From NCBI GenBank assembly GCA_028023455.1, contig JAQFVV010000018.1, positions 3,687,800 through 3,751,799 of the forward strand: 64,000 bases of DNA, given 5' to 3'. The notes beneath the pieces are model-generated. The model worked only from the letters and a program-made list of their open reading frames with translations. It was not told where the DNA came from and did no database searches. Position 1 is the first letter of the stretch; the number at the start of each line of letters is the position of its first letter. The position numbers and the translations under genes were made by a program. Of the stretch, positions 27,575 through 39,120 are shown piece after piece. Origin of the DNA: Epiperipatus broadwayi. Its lineage: Eukaryota > Onychophora > Udeonychophora > Euonychophora > Peripatidae.

Positions 27575-27690
27575 AGAAATAAAGTACCAAAAAAGGATTC
27601 AAACTCGGTACTTGTGAAAGGGTTATAAGATATAACTGTGCTGTCTAGGTTCAGATAATCTAGTGGTGCCCTGCTAGACCGTATTCACTT
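27575..27690 (-). repeat. tRNA-like SINE fragment (degenerate)
   Basis: On the minus strand, GTACCGAGTTTGAATCC is a good B-box-like sequence, with GATTATCTGAACCTAGACAG upstream. It is read as a fragment of a tRNA-derived SINE. Confidence 0.4.
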
Positions 27691-27869
27691 GTTATTTATT
27701 TAAATATGCACTTGACATCAAGCCAAGAGATGAAAGTGAATAAAATCTACCGTCTGTATACCTGAGAAGATATTTTATTGAGTTACCAGTGTACTCATCC
27801 ATTTGATGTTATTTCCTGAGTTATAATAGTTTGTTCTTAATAATTGTTTATGGTTTCTACTTGATTATT

Positions 27870-27935
27870 GATGATACAATGCCTGCCTAACCAGGATTTG
27901 AAATAGGCCAGACACCTTAAATGACTAATCTCCAA
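27870..27935 (-). repeat. tRNA-like SINE fragment (degenerate)
   Basis: On the minus strand, GTCTGGCCTATTTCAAATCC followed by TGGTTAGGCAGGCATTG looks like the B-box half of a tRNA-derived sequence. Support is limited to this similarity. Confidence 0.35.
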
Positions 27936-29015
27936 GCATTATTGTTTCTAATTCTTGATATTATGATATCTTTAGAAATCTATTTATAGAAATATGTTTA
28001 TTTAATCCAATGATATTTTAATATATTTGTTCCATGACTATTATAGCTACTATCCAGGTATAAAATGGTAATATTTATATTTGAATCTAATTCTTTTGAT
28101 CTACCTTTATTTATGTTACAATGGATCTTTGATCTCCGTTTTTTTTTTTTTGTTACAATATATATATATGTATGTAATAAGAAAGCATTCTTACTGTGTT
28201 CTAAGTACAAAATTTTAAATAATTTATTAATAATAAAAATAGCTACAATATTGTATAAAAAGTATCTATATTCTTGTATCTGATTTCTATCCTACAAATG
28301 CCTGCTTGTCTTGGAATATTGCTGTGATTAATCATATCATCAACATAGCTCCCAGAGTTACTGACCATGTAAGCAGTTACATGTGAGTTATTAATAATAT
28401 CATGATAAAGATACTACTATGAAAAATGATCCCAATATTAGATAATAAATCACATGTTATGTTTTTGATGTATTATAATTCAAATGCATGAAGCTAAAGT
28501 AATTATGGAAACTATAGCTTGCTTGCATTCTTGTTAGACATTTTGATTCATAGAGCAGTTTTTTAATTATTTTATTAATTTTCATATTAATAAATTTAAT
28601 CTTAATATACAAATTAATGTATGCCATTATTGTATGGTCAGTTGCTTGAACAGTCAAATAATAGCCAAATGTCAAAATAGAATATAGAGCAGATTGATTA
28701 TGTATCTTTTCCCATCATTTTATGAGAAAATTAATCCAACTTTTTTTTTTATATAGTCATAGGTCTTGTACTAACTTTCCAGAGTGTAGAAATTGATGGT
28801 ACAAATATTGCTTATTACATCAAAGTGGCTATATTTATCACAAAAGTGGAAGGTATAAAAATTTATCAGTCATTAATGATGATTTAAATTTGATGAATTC
28901 TAAATAAAATCTCTCTCCTGAACATTGCTGAGATTTTATAATTAATTTATGAATGAAAATATTATCCACATATACACTTCTACATGACAAAAAGTATATT
29001 TTCATTTATTTGTAG

Positions 29016-29156
29016 ATTGTCATTTCAAGCTGAAGATGGAGAACTTTTATCTCATTATGGTGGAGGCTCAGGTGGATATTTAGAACATGTTTTCAAGTAT
29101 GCTGCTAAAGAAATTTTCAACCAAGAGGTCACAGAATTGAACTTCAAAGTTCTTAG
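29016..29156 (+). CDS. CIAO3: CIAO3, internal exon (141 bp)
   Basis: Acceptor ATTTGTAG, donor AG/gtgaga. One base completes a Leu codon. The reading then runs [33 protein letters not shown] and FKVLR. The [12 protein letters not shown] block is a hallmark of the C-terminal hydrogenase-like domain of CIAO3/NARF proteins. The exon ends two bases into an Arg codon, in phase with the next exon. Confidence 0.96.
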
Positions 29157-29509
29157 GTGAGAAATTGTTTGATATCTTTATAGAATTATATATGCATTTT
29201 AAATTCTACATTTATATAATATTTCATTTTATATGTTTAATTTTCAAGCTTTAAATTGATCTATAATGTTTTTTTTTTATATATATAAAATAAATAATAT
29301 TGATTAACTTTATATAAAACTGACAATAGGTAACATGTTTAAATAAAATTTATGTTCATCACCAAACTAGTTTTCATTCTTTATTAGGAATCTTCTCAAA
29401 ATCTCTATTTCTAATTGTCACATAATATAAAATTTATCTATAGCAACTCCTAGTGATTATCATTAAAAATATAATATACTACTAATAAAATATGTATATA
29501 AATTAATAA

Positions 29510-29835
29510 ATACATACAAACTTATTTTCTGGCTATTGTAGATAAATCATATTGCAGAGGTCATAATTAATTTTATGAAGTATGTCTATTTTATTTGTAA
29601 TATTATCATTATTTTTAGAATTATCTATTTTTACATTCTACTTTTATATCATGTGACAACTTTTCTTTATTCAATTTTTTAAATAAATCCACAGAATAAG
29701 ATTTTGAAAAGCATTTATCATCTTTATGTGGATATTTTTTTAATTATTTCTTTCATTATTCTTATCTTTATTATTTAAATTTATTTTAATAACTTCTCTT
29801 TTATTACTCTATATAAACATTCTCAACTTCTAATT
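29510..29835 (-). pseudogene. Penelope-like element fragment, left inverted arm (part 1)
   Basis: Minus-strand sequence that is an inverted copy of about 30740-31010. It reads pieces resembling a Penelope GIY-YIG nuclease start: K-I-D-I-L-H-K-I-N-Y-D-L-C-N-M-I-Y, like the family's GVYKI-C--C---YIG block. The landmark GTCACATGATATAAAAGTAG has a close partner in the right arm. Interrupted at 29835 by the SINE-like insertion and resumes at 30191. Confidence 0.65.
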
Positions 29836-30169
29836 GGATTTTTGTATTGGACTATTTCCCTCATCTAATGTGATTATTAAATGTCTTTAGAAAAATTTAA
29901 CTTTTATTTAAATATTCCAAATTCATTCAACTGTTAATAATAGCATATCAAACAGGTTGACTATTTCCGTCATCTAATATGAGTATTGAAAGTTTTTAGA
30001 AAAATTAACTTCTATTTAAATATTCGACTAACCTGTTTACAGTTGAATGTATTTGGAATATTTAAATAAAAGTTATATTTTTCTAAGGAGATTCAATACT
30101 CATATTAGATGATGGAAATAGTCCAATATAAAAATACAACTAGAACATCATCATCATAAACCTTCAGGA
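29836..30169. mobile_element. SINE-like foldback element, copy 2
   Basis: Bounded by a perfect 21-bp direct repeat that begins AAACATTCTCAACTTCTAAT (29815-29835 and 30170-30190), a target duplication. Inside are inverted arms starting TTGGACTATTTCC and ending GGAAATAGTCCAA, with an extra internal copy of GACTATTTCC(A/G)TCATCTAAT. The right end is CATCATCATAAACCTTCAGG, the same tail as the copy at 47518 and the inverse of the left end at 4824. The tRNA head is absent here. Confidence 0.8.
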
Positions 30170-30190
30170 AAACATTCTCAACTTCTAATT

Positions 30191-30475
30191 TTTATATATA
30201 TCTGTCTGCATTTAATGTTAACTTATCATTTTTCTATTTGACATTTTTTAAAGCTGTTATTTCTTGATACCATGGTTGTGATCTCTCTTTATCTTTAAGA
30301 TATTGTTTTATAAAGGTTCTTTCATTAATCTCTTATTTTTTTTTTAAAAAAAAAAAACATATCTAAATATGTTATTTCTCTTTCCTCCTTTGTCTTTATA
30401 AATCTAATATTATATTTATTATTATTTAATTCTTTAAATATACAGCTATAATTCTACTATTTCCCACTACAATTA
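30191..30475 (-). pseudogene. Penelope-like element fragment, left inverted arm (part 2)
   Basis: Continuation of the left arm after the 21-bp target duplication. It is an inverted copy of about 30520-30740, matching around AAGATATTGTTTTATAAAG and around the small hairpin ATAATTCTACTATTTCC / GGAATAGTAGAATTAT at the centre of the palindrome. Confidence 0.6.
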
Positions 30476-30519
30476 TAATGCACATTAAAAATTAAGAAAT
30501 TGTAGAATATTCTACATAT

Positions 30520-31110
30520 GTTGGTGATATAATTGTAGTGAGGAATAGTAGAATTATAATTAGTGTATTTAAAAAGTTAATTAATAATAAATAAAGTATT
30601 TATAAAACAATATCTTAAATATAAAGAAGGAAGAGGAATAATTAATCCAAATTTATGCCAACTATAGTTTCAGAACAGAAGCATTTATACAGAAATAGGT
30701 AATAAAAGAAAATATATTAAAAGAATTTTAAATAATAAAGATAAGGATAATGAAAGACATAACAAAAAAAAAATTGTATATAAAGATAAGAAATGCTTTT
30801 CAATATCTTATTCTGTGGATTTATATAAAAAATTGAATAAAGAAAAGTTACCAAGTGATATAAAAGTAGGATGGAAAAGTAGCAGCTCTTTAAGGAAATA
30901 GATAAGTAATTTTAAAAATAATAATAATATTAAAAATGAAATAGAGATAATTTATAAAATTAATTATGATCTTTGCAATATGATTATCTAGATTAATCAT
31001 GAAAAAGTGAAAATGAAAGAGGTAAGGAACATGGAAAATCTATTAAGAAAAGTTATAAAATCCATAAAAAAGATGTTACTAAACATTATATAAAATTGAT
31101 TTTATACAAT
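30520..31110 (+). pseudogene. Penelope-like element fragment, right arm
   Basis: Plus-strand copy of the same fragment. Reading around 30790-31000 gives DLYKKLNKEKLPSDIKVGWK, then SSSSLRK with a stop, then IYKINYDLCNMI, resembling the RT-to-nuclease segment of Penelope-like elements. It is broken by stops and ends near 31110, before the 3' end of the RTE LINE. Head-to-head inverted 5'-truncated pairs are common for this retroelement class. Confidence 0.6.
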
Positions 31111-31184
31111 ATAAAATAGAAAATAATAAAGATTGCATTTATTTAATAATTTATATATATTTTATTTTTAATGATGATTACTAG

Positions 31185-34150
31185 AAGGAGTTGTTGTTGT
31201 TATTGTCATCATCATCAATTTCAATAATTATTTTTCCACTGCAGAATGAAAATCTCTCCTTATTTAATCTAGTTTCTTTGATATCTGGACACTCTTCTCC
31301 ACATCACACTAATAAACTTTCTTATTTCATCCATCCATCTTCTTACAAGCAGTCCCTTTCGAAGTCTTTAATTCTTGGGATCGAGTTTAAGATTTCAATT
31401 GTTCATCTATTATCATCTTTTCTAGAAATATGTCCAACCCAGTTCTACTTTAACCTTTTAATTCTTTCAATGTTCTCAATAATATCTATGTATTCTGTCA
31501 CCCACAAACTCATTCCATAAATAAGAACTGATTAAACACATTTAATCTCCAAACACGTAGACATATTTCCTTTTAATACTAAGTTATTTCTGCCAAAAGC
31601 ACTTTATTCAGATTTTATTTTGTGATTAATTTCATTAAATTATCTTTCTATATATGTTTTAATAATCTGACTTATATATTTGTAAGTTAGATCACTAAAC
31701 ATCACATCACCATTCTTATGCTAGCACATAATTGTTATTAAACAGGAAAAACTCTCCATACAGTATTGCCACCCTGATGCCAGAAGGCTTGTGCATAAAA
31801 TCCCCATCTAGTGCCTACTCATCCAATATCCCCAGACTAGTTTCTGGCTTGTGGCCTTCTTTTGGCATCCATTGATTACTCTGGTTGGCACAGGTTGGCA
31901 CTACTGTATGAAGAGTTTTGCCTGTTTATATTTGTAAGTATTAACTTTTTTTAAATTCATCATCATTTTCTTCTTTTGAGAAAATCTATTGAACATTATT
32001 TTATTTTAGATTTTTTAGCATTTATCTTTAGTCCTATTTTCTTATTTTCATTGTAACATTCCTGAAACTTTTAAACATTACTTGCAAAAACAACCATTTC
32101 ATCTGCAAAATCTAGATGACTTAAATAATTTCTATCTACTTTTATTCTCTTAGCTTCCCATATTAATTCACAAAATACTTCTTGTAAAACTGCTGTCAAA
32201 TGTTTTAGAGATATGGAATTACTTTTTCATACACCCTTTTTAATGTTGATCTTTTTAGTATTACTATGTAATCTAATCATTGACATTGCATTTTGATAAA
32301 TATTTCTTATAATATGATAATATCCTAAGTCTATATCTTGATTGTTTTTGATTATCTAAACCTTTAATCACTATAGAAACACTTATAAAATCGAGTGCTT
32401 TTAATTTTTATCGTAGAAAAAAAAAAAAAAATCAAGTGCTTTTTCATAATTTACAATCCAAAGCATTATAGGAACTTATATTTATTCATTCTTTGTATAA
32501 CTTCTCTCAAAACTTGGATATGTTCTATTGTGCGAAAAACACTTTTAAATCTTTTTTGTTCTTTTGGTTGATTAAAATTTAAGTTCACTGTAGATGAGTT
32601 GTAATTATTTTGGTAATGCTTTTATATAGAACTGATAAAAGACTAATAAGTTGGTAATATATAATATCTTCTTTATCATCTTTTTTAAATATTAATATTA
32701 GTATTGCATTCTTACAATCATCAGATACATCTTTATAATTTAGATATTTGGTATACACCTTCAACAACAATTTTTATATTTTTTCACCTCCTTTTAGAAT
32801 ATCGATTATAATTTCATCAATACTTGGAGGTTTTTTCTTCTTCATAGCTTTAATTGCCTATCTCTCTTTTTCAGTTTAAATCTTGGATAATTCAAAAGAT
32901 ATAGTAGTTGTAGGGGATGCTTTTTTTAAATTTTTTATTGCTACATAATTCTTGATAGAAGTCTTCCACCATTCCATGATGTCATCTCTTTTTAGTAATA
33001 GCTTTATCTTACCAAGATGTTATTTTATACTTTTTGAAACTTTTATTCTCTCCTATAGCTTTCTTTGCTAATTTACAATTTCATTGTGTTGTATTGTTAT
33101 TAACTATTTTTTAAACTATTTTACAAAACTTTAAATATTCAGTTCTTTTTTGTGAATCATTTTTATTAATTTTCATGTTTCTTTTTTCTTCATTCATTGC
33201 CTTGTATCAGTAGAACATTTACTGATAAATTGCTATTTCTCTGTACTAGCTATTTTTGTAGTGGTTCTTAATAGTGTATCAGTTTCTTTTTATTGATTTC
33301 ATTCAAATTTGAACAATCTTCAAAATCTGTTAATATTTAAAAATTATTTGCTAGTTTTATATTAAATTTATTGGAATGTTTGTGAAGATTAGGAATATCC
33401 ATTGTGAATAATGTTTTTCTTTTGTGTCTCTAGTTTTGCATTAACACATAACTTTCATCTCATTAATCAATGGTCACTTCCTATTTTGAATTTATTAAGA
33501 ACATTATTATCTTAAAGTACATATTTTCTGCCAGTTAAAATATAATCCATTTCTACTATACCCCCTTTCTATTTTTGTTTACCATTTTTATTAAAGAAAG
33601 AAGAATTCATAATATGTAATCTGATTTTATCTGTAAACTCCACAAGACTATGTTCTTCCATTATTATCGTCCTAACCAAATTTACCCATAGCACTTTCGT
33701 ATTTCATTTGTTTACCAGTTCTAGCATTAATGTCTTCCATGACCCCATGACAATTTTAAGAAGTTATTTGGTCTAATCAAAAGTTTTTTGTATTGCCATG
33801 TAAAAATCCTTTCTTTTTCATTATAATGAGAACTTGTGAGGATATAAATCTGGATTATATTTCCTATTAAATTGAATAACTAATCTTATCTTTTTATCTG
33901 ATTCACCATCAATCTCCACAATAATGTTATTCCTCTTTTTATTTGTAATAAATCCCATTCTACTTATGCTTCCAACCTTTGTATCTTTGCATTAAAACAT
34001 TTGTCAACTTTTTAAATCGTGTGTCTCTATTATTTTCTAATTTCATAAAAAATCCAAGAATATTCCATTTAATATTAGACCATTCTTCTAATTCATGCAA
34101 TCTTCCTTCACTTGAAAGTGATTTTGTATATACCTAAATAAAAGGTCATC
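31185..34150 (-). pseudogene. RTE-type LINE relic (endonuclease + reverse transcriptase)
   Basis: Decayed non-LTR retrotransposon on the minus strand, close to full length for an RTE ORF. Endonuclease at about 33480-33980: GFITNKKRNNIIVEIDG, then DINARTGKQMKYESAMGKFG, like the GDFNAKVG...MG.FG block of RTE/craniofacial-type nucleases. RT: 32585-32770 reads DDCKNAILILIFKKDDKEDI with LISLLSVLYKSITKII. About 32050-32250 reads SHLDFADEMVVFA, the FADD catalytic box altered to FADE. The C-terminal end near 31290-31480 reads RIKRLKWNWVGHISRKDDNR and WTIEILNSIP. The 3' end is ATGATGATGACAATAAC type, typical of RTE tails. Multiple stops and frameshifts make it inactive. A MITE sits inside at 31743-31924. 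It is antisense to CIAO3. Confidence 0.85.
31743..31924. mobile_element. MITE nested in the RTE LINE
   Basis: 182 bp with imperfect terminal inverted repeats of about 30 bp: CAGGAAAAACTCTCCATACA on the left and, as reverse complement of the right end, CAGGCAAAACTCTTCATACA. It interrupts the LINE reading. The 8 bases on each side (TTATTAAA, TTTATATT) are not a clear duplication. Diverged relatives lie at 21003-21130 and 21371-21490. Confidence 0.75.
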
Positions 34151-35308
34151 ATATAGTAGTTTGGCACAGAGCATCTTCTGCTTTTGGCTGCCAACCACTG
34201 CCTTGACTAGTGATTTTACAGTCTCCTAGGAATAACGATCATAATTTAGATTGTTTGTCATGATTGTAAATATATATTTTAAAAAGAAAAATCATTTACA
34301 CACCCATTCATTCTACCTTAAAGACAAGTAAACTGATATGTAATCAAAAACTATCTGACAGCCGAGAAGAAAGAACATGGTGTCTTTATCTCAAACTGAG
34401 CCAATAAATTTACCATGGTCACTGATGCATATTGATGAGCAGTCCATTTATATTCATGTACTATATGAATAATCATTTAATGATAACAGTTGCAAATACA
34501 AAAATGTATGGAATTGACATTAGGAATTTTTCGTGATTAGTTCCTTTAAGGCTTCAAAGAGGAATCAAAAGGTTTTCTTTCAGTTAAAAGCGAACATGGT
34601 TTCTGAAACCAAAGAGTTGTTATAAAATAATTTATATTATAATAATTTGAAGTAAACATCTTTAAAAGATTTCTATAATAATTGGTGATGCAAATAAATT
34701 TTATTTTAACAGAAATAAAAATGGTCACTGTTAAATATTAAAAAATATATAATAACTGTATTAAATATATGTAAAAATTAAATAATGAATTCCATTTAAA
34801 TAATTAATCTGTTCTATTGAGAATTTTTTTTAGTTGATTGAATTATTAAGCAAATATAATACTGCCATAATACTAAAACATATTAAAAGAATTCAGGTTA
34901 AACAGGCAAGTGGTACATTATTTCTCACACCAGTATTAAAACTTACTGTAATAGTGAAAAATATTAAGTATGAAAGTTACCAAATATTGTAGTGCTCAAA
35001 TATATTGTACACCAAATGTATCTCACATAAAACAAACTGTTGTCTTCATATATATTAAAAATGATTACAATTAAAAAACAACTGGAAATAAAAAAAATCG
35101 TTTAATTAACTTTTAGAAGCACAAGATATAACTGATCAAGAATTATCAAATTTATTATTAAATTTTTTATAATCATCATACATAAATATTATGAACTATA
35201 GAGAACAATGCTATGACCAAAACACCAACATGAAATTGACCTTTTAAGGGAGTATAAGACAGAATAAGAAAAGTGAAACAAAATATATCTTATGTACTTT
35301 GTCTTGCT

Positions 35309-36504
35309 CAGGGGTGGCCAGACTTTTAGATGTTGGGGATGACTTTTTTGGTGAAAGTGTATATCTGAGGGTGACTACATTTTTTTCAGGGCTTCAAACC
35401 AGAAACCAGAAAAAAAAATGTTATTTTTGCCAGCACGAAAAACAGAATGGAAAAAAATACTGGTTCAAAGTCCTGGTTTTTTAAGAATGTACTTACAAAT
35501 TGGTGGGTTTTTTTTTTTATAAGGGGTTTTTAGATACTTTTTTAAAAGATACTCACGAACTAATGATTTTTTTTTCTATAAGATATGAATTGTCAAGGAC
35601 ATTTTATTATGACTGCTATTAAATTACCTCAGCTTCCTCTAGTATTACAATTTCTCCATGTTGCTTTATAAAATATTTATTGAAATACAATTATTAAATT
35701 AACTATAAATAATTATTTTCCACAGCTGGTCCTGAATTTTAAAAAAAATTCTAGAAAATATACAAAATTAAAATTAATCAATCAATATTTTTATCAAAAT
35801 ATAACAAATCCTGAATTTATTTTTTGATTTTATAAAATTTTTGTTTTTTTATATTTTTGATTCACTTGTATAATTAATAAGTAAATATGAATATGGAAAT
35901 TTAAAAGACATTCCCTCCTCCTAGCATGGTGTCAAAAATTTGCTAGAAAGAAAAAAAAATACATAACAACAATAAAAATAATATTTTACAAAAGTTCTCT
36001 ATTTCTGTGCCTTGGAAAATCCCCACATTTGCTCTGCTAACAGTCTTTACAATAATTAGACAAAGTTTGTTTTTTGCTTTGACATCTATTTTCTTTCTTA
36101 GATAGGAAAAAGTCCTGTTTTCTTTTTAAACTTCTTGAGAATTATTTGCTAGCTTTTTTGTTTTAAAATCAGTTCATAAAAGTCATTGTTTCTTCAGAAC
36201 AAAATATTTTCATTTCTCTGGAAAATGTCGATGAAATATTTCTATGAATTTTAGTTCTAGCATTACACAAAAATAATTTAATTCTTTTCAGCTGCTTCCA
36301 ACCTGGTTTTTATTTTTGAGATCAACAATAACAACAGGTGTTATTTTAAATTTAACTATTTTTAAATGAGAATAATTTTGAATTTTTACTTTTTTATATT
36401 TTTTATATTCAAATCAGCCCTGAATTTATCACTATAATATGTCAATGTTCATGTCAGCCCCCCAGTCCACTGGTCAACTGTGGTCAATGTCTTGACCACC
36501 CCTG
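35309..36504. mobile_element. hAT-type non-autonomous element with target duplication
   Basis: 1,196 bp. Left terminus CAGGGGTGGCCAGAC, right terminus GACCACCCCTG, which as reverse complement is CAGGGGTGGTCAAGAC, a standard hAT terminal repeat. It is flanked by 8-bp duplications GTCTTGCT (35301-35308) and GTCTAGCT (36505-36512), 7 of 8 identical and close to the hAT site preference nTCTAGAn. The interior is AT-rich with no transposase reading, so it depended on an enzyme supplied in trans. Confidence 0.85.
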
Positions 36505-36939
36505 GTCTAGCTCATAATTTTAATTTATTTCTTTATGATGCAGCATCTAGCGCTATAAAATAAATTTCAGAATTATACAAAGACTGTTTACTTTCTTTGC
36601 AGATTCAACTTTTAAACCATTAATTACCATCAGATGAAATTGTGAATCAATTCAGTGACAGCTTTGTTTTCACATAAAAGAAATTACATCTGATTTGCAT
36701 AAATTTATTAATACATTTAATTGTTTGTTTCCAAAGCAAATAGTCTGTTAGAATATATATATAAAATTTCTTTTGTTATTTCACTTTTAGTTTAATCTAA
36801 TGTTTTAAGTGTTCTAATGAATAAAGATATAATATTAGAGTCCACTTTATCATTTATTAAATCAGTACAAAATCTACTCAAAAATATAAGAAATAGTGAA
36901 TTTAAGAAATTAAGAGGCTGAAAAAATTGTTCAAAGACT

Positions 36940-37567
36940 ACATGGAATTGTCAGGTTTCCTATCTTCGCTTCTGTAAAGAAAAATATTTTTTAGATGAGA
37001 TAGATATTGATGAAACTTTGGATGGCTCCATGAAAAATTATAAGATTTTGAAGTTTTCTTCTTTTATAGACTCTTTGATTTGTTAAATAGATGAAAGATT
37101 TAACTTGTTTCAGAAATTTTAGAAAACTATAAAATATTTCATTATTTGGTTGGAGAACCTAGCTCTCCTCAACTCCTAAAAGAATATGTGACATGAATTT
37201 TGTTAAAAATATTTGGATGTTTTTATTGAAGACAAAGAATTTATGAACAATCTTTTTAATAAGAGATATAATAGAAGAGAAATTAAATTATTCTATCTGC
37301 TTAAATTTATAATAGAAAATAATTATAATAAAATATTTTCAAACATTTACATTGCACTTAGAATTTATTTAACACTTCCAGTAACTATGGCCATTGCAGA
37401 ACGTTCATTTAGTAAATTAATCAAAACATTTCTCAAGAGAGATTTAATTATTTAGCAATATTATCTATAGAAAGTAGAGAAGCTGAAATAATAGATTTTG
37501 AAGACATAATTGAGAAATGGATTATTCAAGTTTCAATTTTTGAAGCTAATAAAATTTTTATAAAATA
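36940..37567 (+). pseudogene. hAT transposase 3' fragment, ZMYM1-like
   Basis: C-terminal part of a hAT transposase like the ZMYM1 family. 36960-37140 in shifting frames gives R-R-K-(I/F)F-like and DEIDIDETLDGS pieces. 37213-37455 is open and ends in the hAT dimerisation block: LRIYLTLPVTMAIAERSFSK, then LIKTFLKRDLI, matching the family's L-PVT-A-AERSFSKLK. The reading continues in another frame after 37455 with ILSIESREAEIIDFEDII, the expected end. No N-terminal BED/THAP part and no terminal repeats are seen. Confidence 0.8.
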
Positions 37568-38289
37568 ACAAAAAAAAAAAAACCATTTCAGTTGCTGTTG
37601 TTAAGCTATTTTCTATTACGAGCAATAAAAACTACAAAAAATTAATTTTCAGCTACAAACTCATTAATTCATTATGTATTGTATTTAATATTAATTCTAA
37701 TTATTGAATCACAGAATAAGTTTATAACTTATTTGTTTTAATTTATTACAGTTTTACATTATTTATGTTGTAAATACATAATTCAAACATTACTTATTCA
37801 ATGTAAAAAATTTTTCAATAAAATTTCAATTTTTATAGGGATCGCCAAAACCATTTTTGCATTCAGATTCCCAAATATAGATGATCGCCTCTGCCTTTAA
37901 GATAGTGATATTGATGGATTTAATAAGATTATGATATTGTTTTTCAGATCCACATCACTTTCAATGTATCAAAAAAAATGTAGAAAATGATCACAATCAA
38001 TAGATTTCTGTATTTTCTTTACATTTTAATCTATAAAATGTTTATCTGCCTTTTAATTTTTTTATTAGTTAAGTTTACATTCAGTTTATTATTCTAGGAA
38101 GCAAAAATGATACTTTTTTTTTTTAATTATATCATTAATAATAGAATCATTATCAGGGAACCAGTCATGATTGTTTTTTTAAAGAATCCAAGAAATGGAT
38201 TTGCTTATACAAATACACATTCCTTAAGAGAATTTCACACCTCAGTAATATGATAATTATACATATCTATATATTGCTTATAACACTTC

Positions 38290-38400
38290 TTTCATATTCA
38301 CTTCAATGCAAAACATTTTTCTTAAAAACTTCTTTATTTTTTTACAGTTTCATCTGTCCAGTAGTCTTCATCAGAACTACAATAAAGAGAAGAATAAGAG
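38290..38400 (-). repeat. hammerhead-like core fragment
   Basis: On the minus strand CTGATGA (38368-38374) is followed by 16 bases and GAAAC (GAAA at 38348-38351), then an AAAAAAATAAAGAAG stretch. This is the order seen in the Penelope terminal repeat near 60419 and the SINE-like foldback at 5028. The stem II region (AGACTACTGGACAGAT) does not pair, so it is probably not catalytic. Parent element not identified. Confidence 0.4.
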
Positions 38401-38479
38401 AATAATATGATAATCCTGAGTATCCAAATTAACAAATTTACTTTTTAATAGTTGTTGACATGTAGAATGAATAGATGCT

Positions 38480-39120
38480 TCTAAAGAATAAATATTAAGT
38501 CAAGTTTAATGTGAATATAATTGAAATAAGATCTACTTTGTGGTGCACCCATTATTTTAATCTTGAATTGTATTAGTCTTTAATCTGTCCAGCAATATAG
38601 TGCTCATTGCATACAAACTTTACTTACTTTCAGACTTGTGATTGTGTTGTAATTTATTAATGATTATTGTTCTAGGCTGAATAATTTTTACCTATCAAAA
38701 TGTTAGTGATAGTCAATTCATGTGTTGTGCAACGATTCAATGGCATCATACCATTTGAGTTTACAGCACTGATATGATTATTTCAAAAAAAAATTTCCAA
38801 GGTGCATTATAGTTTGCAATGAAAAATTTTTGATCTTTTTATGAAATTGCTATACTAATGCTATCCAACCAATAATGAATTCTCTGAATCTAATATTGGA
38901 ACATATGCACTAATAAAATGAGCTCATTGTACAAATCAAGTTTTAACATCATTAGACTTTACAACAAATCCAACTCATTGCATCATCTTTCACTTGATGA
39001 TCTACTCTTTAAACTTATATTTGTTTTATTAAACTTCCTTTCTCTGGAAGAAGTCATTAAGAGCAGCTACATCATTCTTGAATTTAGATAGCTTCTTTCA
39101 TTCGATTCTTGAAGAGTTTG
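38480..39120 (-). pseudogene. LINE endonuclease fragment
   Basis: Minus-strand pieces of an APE-type LINE endonuclease: VGFVVKSND and ISAYVPILDSEN around 38880-39000, then NSNGMMPLNRCTTHELTITN at about 38700-38770. The last matches the family's C-NSNG-LLL--C--H-LTITNT block. Interrupted by stops. The RT part does not follow downstream on this strand, and the LINE RT at 40060-41560 lies on the wrong side to be the same copy. Confidence 0.6.

Larger units (their letters stand above)
20259..29015 (+). other. CIAO3: CIAO3 intron, about 8.8 kb
   Basis: Phase-2 intron, donor GTAAGT, acceptor ATTTGTAG. It contains two decayed copies of a MITE family (21003-21130, 21371-21490) and tRNA-like SINE pieces near 24695, 27590 and 27880. 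A block at about 25270-26230 is slightly richer in G/C and purines and could be an old element, but I could not identify it. The rest is AT-rich with T, A, TA and one G run (22045-22056), with no gene seen. Confidence 0.85.
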
